10,298 nt of DNA, taken from contig JAKAVX010000049.1 in assembly GCA_021827465.1 (NCBI GenBank), positions 1 through 10,298 on the forward strand. Reading direction: 5' to 3'. The notes beneath the pieces were generated by a model. The model saw nothing but the letters and a program-made list of their open reading frames with translations. It did not search any database and had not been told where the DNA came from. The first letter of the stretch is position 1; each line of letters starts with the position of its first letter. Shown piece after piece: positions 7,604-10,298 of the stretch. This DNA comes from Deltaproteobacteria bacterium. Lineage in GTDB: Bacteria > Desulfobacterota_B > Binatia > Binatales > Binataceae. The position numbers and the translations under genes were made by a program.

Positions 7604-8398
7604 ATGATTCTTGAAAAACTAAGACTAGAGGACAAAGTCGTCATTATCACCGGCGCGGGCAGAGGTTTGGGCCGCGCGATGGCGATAAGGTTCGCGCAGG
7701 CGGGCGCGGACGTGGTCGCGGCGGCGCGCACCCGCAAGCAGCTCGACGAGACCGCCGAGGCGGTGCGGGCAACCGGACGCAAATGCCTCGTCGTTCAGAC
7801 CGACGTAACCCGCTCCGAGCAGGTCAACGCGATGGCCGAGGCGACGGTCAAGGAGTTCGACCGGATCGATATCCTGGTCAATAACGCCGGCATCGGCGAG
7901 GAAGCGCTCGGCAAGCATATCGAGCAAATCACGGACGCCGAATGGCGGCGCGGAATCGATACCAACCTGTCGAGCCAGTTCTACGCGTGCCGCGCGGTCG
8001 TGCCGCAGATGGTCCGGCAGAACCGCGGCAAGATAATCAACGTGGCCTCGGGCTACGGGCTTCGCGGCGGCAAGCATAACTACATGTACGCGTGCTCCAA
8101 GGGCGGCGTGATCCAGTTGACGCGTTCGGTGGCGCTGACCTACGCGCAGAACAACATCCAGACCAATTGCATCGTGCCCGGCGTCTTCCCGCATAACGAG
8201 GAGATGATGAAGTTCTTCAAGGGCGGCAAGTTCATCCCGATCGGACGCCCGGGCGACGATGCCGAAATCGCGCCGCTTGCGATATTCCTCGCCTCCGATC
8301 TCTCCAATCATATGAATGGCGAGATGGTGATAATCGACGGTGGCGGACTTGCCGGCGGAATAACCCCGACCGGCGTGATTCCGCAGATGCAATCCTGA
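7604..8398 (+). CDS. Classical SDR-family oxidoreductase (probably NADP-dependent)
   Basis: A 264-residue classical SDR with all hallmarks: TGAGRGLG (16-23), Arg42 after the second strand (favouring NADP(H)), NNAG (93-96), tetrad Asn121, Ser149, Tyr162, Lys166 (YACSK), PG (192-193) and a C-terminal GEMVIIDGGG. The C-terminus continues about 17 residues past DGGG, a Gly/Pro-rich tail ending QMQS that is longer than usual. GAGG at 7594-7597 precedes the ATG. It is divergent from the FrnE-like gene (176 nt between starts) and is followed after 20 nt by another SDR, so the two are cotranscribed. I see no convincing promoter of its own. The substrate is unknown; sequence such as GYGLRGGKHNYMY would have to be searched to place the subfamily. 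Confidence 0.94.
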   Translation: MILEKLRLEDKVVIITGAGRGLGRAMAIRFAQAGADVVAAARTRKQLDETAEAVRATGRKCLVVQTDVTRSEQVNAMAEATVKEFDRIDILVNNAGIGEEALGKHIEQITDAEWRRGIDTNLSSQFYACRAVVPQMVRQNRGKIINVASGYGLRGGKHNYMYACSKGGVIQLTRSVALTYAQNNIQTNCIVPGVFPHNEEMMKFFKGGKFIPIGRPGDDAEIAPLAIFLASDLSNHMNGEMVIIDGGGLAGGITPTGVIPQMQS

Positions 8399-8418
8399 TT
8401 TTTCTTTCGAGGACGCTC

Positions 8419-9198
8419 ATGGATCCTTCTCTCAAGGAATTTTCACTCGACGGAATGGCCGCGCTGGTTATCGGCGCGGAGAATCCGGTCGGCCGCGCCG
8501 CCGCGATCGTGCTCGCCGAGGCGGGCGCGAAAGTCCTGCTCGCCTCCCAGGAGCCGGGCACCGAAAAACAGCTCAAGGAAGCCGCCAAGGCGGCAGGCGC
8601 TTCGGGCGTGAAGACCGCAATCCGGGTCCAGGACGCGACGTTGCGCGCCGACTTGAGCGCAACCGCCGACCTCGCGGTCAAGGAACTCGGCGGACTCCGT
8701 ATCCTGGTCAACGCGCTCGACGCGCCGTTCTTCGGACCCGCGAATGCCGCCGACGACGCGGCTTTCGAGCAGGTGATGGAAGGCAATCTGAAGACGGTGT
8801 GGATGGCGTGCCAGGAGGGCGGGCGCGTGATGCTCCAGCGCGGCGGCGGAGCGATCGTCAATATCACTTCGGTCGCGGCGGAGCGCGGAGTTCCCAACGC
8901 GTCGCTCTACTGCGCGGCCAAGGCCGGGGTGCTGAACCTGACGCGTGCGCTCGCGCTCGAATGGGCGCGGAAAAATATCCGGGTCAACGCGATCGAGGCG
9001 GGATGGCTCGACGAGCCAAACAGCCCGGCCGTCAGGAAAGACGAGTTCTCCGAGCGCCTGCTCAAGTACTTGCCGGATAACAAGCTGATCAAACCGGAGG
9101 AGATCGCGGGGCCGCTGCTTTACCTCGTGTCGCCCGCGGCCGGTTTCGTGACCGGCGAATCGATCGCGGTTGACGGCGGGCTGCTTTGCCGCGTCTGA
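8419..9198 (+). CDS. Divergent SDR-family protein with degenerate cofactor motifs
   Basis: A 259-residue SDR-fold protein. The catalytic tetrad is intact (Asn123, Ser151, Tyr164, Lys168 in YCAAK) and the C-terminal GFVTGESIAVDGG is normal. Several cofactor-side motifs are not. The glycine motif reads IGAENPVG (18-25), lacking the central glycine. NNAG is replaced by NALD (98-101), and the usual PG after the fifth strand is AG (194-195). The start ATG has GAGGA 5 nt upstream (8409-8413) and lies 20 nt after the preceding SDR stop, so the pair forms an operon closed by a strong terminator. Possible readings are an SDR with altered cofactor use, or a partner subunit of the upstream SDR; the second is speculation. 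There is no frameshift and codon use resembles its neighbours. Confidence 0.92.
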   Translation: MDPSLKEFSLDGMAALVIGAENPVGRAAAIVLAEAGAKVLLASQEPGTEKQLKEAAKAAGASGVKTAIRVQDATLRADLSATADLAVKELGGLRILVNALDAPFFGPANAADDAAFEQVMEGNLKTVWMACQEGGRVMLQRGGGAIVNITSVAAERGVPNASLYCAAKAGVLNLTRALALEWARKNIRVNAIEAGWLDEPNSPAVRKDEFSERLLKYLPDNKLIKPEEIAGPLLYLVSPAAGFVTGESIAVDGGLLCRV

Positions 9199-9245
9199 AC
9201 CGGGCGCGCGCTTCATCGAACGGGTGCGATATTTCGCGGTACTTC

Positions 9246-9274
9246 AGGGCGGGCCGGGGCGCCCGCCCTTTTTT
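9246..9274 (+). terminator. Intrinsic terminator of the SDR pair
   Basis: AGGGCGGGC (9246-9254), a 6-nt loop and GCCCGCCCT (9261-9269) form a perfect 9-bp GC-rich stem followed by a T run through 9274. It lies 48 nt after the stop of the second SDR gene. The T-tract is present only in the plus orientation, so it serves the plus-strand operon and not the converging minus-strand gene. Confidence 0.92.
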
Positions 9275-9302
9275 CAAAGATACTGAGCGCCGGGTAAAAG
9301 AC

Positions 9303-10073
9303 TCACGGGCCGAACGGGAACCCGAGCGAGATTCCCCCGTCCACCACGATCGTCTGCCCGGTGAGATAGCTAGCCTCGGGCGCACACACCATGCATACGA
9401 TTGCGGCGATCTCCTCGAGCGTGGGAACGCGCCTCAGCGCGGAGCGATCAATGGTATGCCGTATCGCCATCTCGTATTGATCGCCGAAGTACATGCGGCT
9501 TGAGTCGGTTGCGATAAAGCCCATGTTGACTCCGTTGACGGTGATTCCGCGCGGACCGAGCTCGAAGGCGAAGTCGCGGACCATGCTTTCAGCGGCGGCC
9601 TTGGCCGCGCCGAGAACGCCGTGGCCGGGGAAATGCCGAATCGAGTCGAGACCGGAAATCATCACGATCCGCCCGCCCTCGCCCATCACGCGGGCGGCCT
9701 CCTGAACCGCGGCGACGAAACCGCCTATCGTCAGATTGAAAGTGCGCTCGAGGTTATGGGGCTTCATTTCGAGCAGCGGCTTGAACGCGGTTGCGGCGGC
9801 GTTGGCGACGAGAATGTCCAGGCGGCCCATCCGCGCTGCCGCCTCGCGCACCATCGCGCGCACCTGCGCGTCTTCCCCGAGTTCGGCCTTGATAGCGATC
9901 GCTTCGGGCGAAAACTCGCGCAACTCGCTCAAGGCTTCTGCGGCGCTCCGTTCGTCGCGGCGGTAATTGATCGCGACCTTCGCGCCGTTCTTCGCAAGCA
10001 TCGTGGCGACAACCCGGCCGAGCCCGCGCGTGCCGCCGGTCACAAGAGCGGTCTTGCCTGTGAGTTCGAACAT
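9303..10073 (-). CDS. FabL-like SDR (enoyl-ACP reductase-related) lacking the catalytic tyrosine
   Basis: A 256-residue SDR: TGGTRGLG (12-19), NYRRDE after the second strand (NADPH type), NAAA instead of NNAG (91-94), Asn113, Ser140, Lys158, and GQTIVVDGG near the C-terminus. The stretch SGLDSIRHFPG...AAKAAAESMVRDFAFEL with NGVNMGFIATDS resembles Bacillus FabL (enoyl-ACP reductase III), whose active site is Tyr-x6-Lys. Here the Tyr position is His151 (HGVLGAAK), and the alternative YxxxK position is Leu155, so no catalytic tyrosine is in place. The start at 10071-10073 gives the normal MFELTGKTALVTGG opening; an ATG 8 codons upstream is less likely. Neither has a clear ribosome site. The gene converges on the SDR pair. 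It could be a FabL homologue with changed chemistry or a non-reductase. The SDR fold is certain, the function is not. Confidence 0.92.
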   Translation of the reverse strand: MFELTGKTALVTGGTRGLGRVVATMLAKNGAKVAINYRRDERSAAEALSELREFSPEAIAIKAELGEDAQVRAMVREAAARMGRLDILVANAAATAFKPLLEMKPHNLERTFNLTIGGFVAAVQEAARVMGEGGRIVMISGLDSIRHFPGHGVLGAAKAAAESMVRDFAFELGPRGITVNGVNMGFIATDSSRMYFGDQYEMAIRHTIDRSALRRVPTLEEIAAIVCMVCAPEASYLTGQTIVVDGGISLGFPFGP

Positions 10074-10107
10074 GGCGCGCAGATTAGCATGACGCATGGA
10101 GGCTGGC

Positions 10108-10113
10108 TAAAAT
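10108..10113 (+). promoter_or_regulatory. Weak candidate promoter -10 for the right-edge methyltransferase gene
   Basis: TAAAAT (10108-10113) lies 18 bp after TTAGCA (10084-10089, 4/6 match to -35). It is bracketed by an inverted repeat GGAGG (10098-10102) and CCTCC (10114-10118), and the leader contains a GGGGC/GCCCC hairpin around 10134-10152. The support is consensus only. Confidence 0.25.
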
Positions 10114-10179
10114 CCTCCGGGCCCAGACCTTAGGGGCAAGCCTGACGCCCCGAACGACACCACACAGGGGGTTCTCACG

Positions 10180-10298
10180 ATGCCGGCCGCAAAAGATCCT
10201 CCGCCGCAGCAGGGGTCCATCACCGAGCGCGAAGTTGCCGCTTATTGGGATCAAAATGCGGATTCGTGGAGTCCGCGGGTGCGCGGGGGTATAGACGT
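10180..10298 (+). CDS. Class I SAM-dependent methyltransferase, first 39 residues (runs off right edge)
   Basis: AGGGGG (10166-10171) precedes the ATG at 10180 by 8 nt. The short visible part reads MPAAKDPPPQQ followed by ITEREVAAYWDQNADSWSPR and VRGGIDV. The pattern of a helix with YWDxNAxxW then a Gly-Asp/Tyr-Asp-Val turn is the usual entry into small SAM-dependent methyltransferases (ubiquinone/UbiE-like and related), where it forms the cap helix before motif I. The SAM-binding glycine motif itself lies beyond the edge, so the assignment depends on this N-terminal signature. It is divergent from the FabL-like gene with 106 nt between starts. The methyl acceptor is unknown. Confidence 0.65.
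   Translation, partial: MPAAKDPPPQQGSITEREVAAYWDQNADSWSPRVRGGID

Noticed and set aside
7625..9216. Minus-strand open frames of about 255 codons opposite the two plus-strand SDR genes
   Set aside because: Both are antisense to intact SDR motifs and have the typical composition of shadow frames.

Overview
The window is GC-rich bacterial chromosome with dense, short-spaced genes. The preprotein translocase gene secA, several short-chain dehydrogenases/reductases (SDRs) and a FabL-like reductase would fit a deltaproteobacteria-like or other deep-branching Gram-negative lineage. No rRNA or unambiguous marker is present, so the taxonomic placement is only a guess.

Region 1 (1-4762, minus strand). 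The 5' part of secA lies at the left edge. Directly upstream and on the same strand is a compact three-gene restriction-modification operon, read from right to left: a Dcm/M.EcoRII-like cytosine-C5 methyltransferase, an EcoRII-like restriction endonuclease and a Vsr mismatch endonuclease. The genes overlap or almost touch (35-nt overlap, then 1-nt gap). Together they would methylate CCWGG, cut unmodified CCWGG and repair the T:G mismatches left when the 5-methylcytosine deaminates. The methyltransferase carries an N-terminal segment that reads as a ribbon-helix-helix DNA-binding domain. The operon promoter contains an 8-bp perfect inverted repeat, one arm of which lies on the Shine-Dalgarno sequence and on a CCWGG site. 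This suggests self-regulation.

Region 2 (about 4763-5640). This is a degraded stretch. Two diverged copies of a hairpin-forming dispersed repeat flank the N-terminal half of a VOC-fold (PhnB/glyoxalase-like) gene whose C-terminal half has been replaced by repeat sequence.

Region 3 (5670-7427, minus strand). A likely operon encodes a FrnE/DsbA-like thioredoxin-fold protein, a classical SDR and a small TusA-like protein, read from a good sigma70-type promoter at 7447-7476.

Region 4 (7604-9274, plus strand). Divergent from region 3 are two adjacent SDR genes, the second with degenerate cofactor motifs. They end in a strong intrinsic terminator.

Region 5 (9303-10298). A convergent minus-strand FabL-like SDR lacks the catalytic tyrosine. 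The start of a plus-strand SAM-dependent methyltransferase gene runs off the right edge.

Regions 3-5 look like an oxidoreductase neighbourhood of unknown substrate. The most distinctive system is the RHH-fused, Vsr-equipped EcoRII-type restriction-modification operon.
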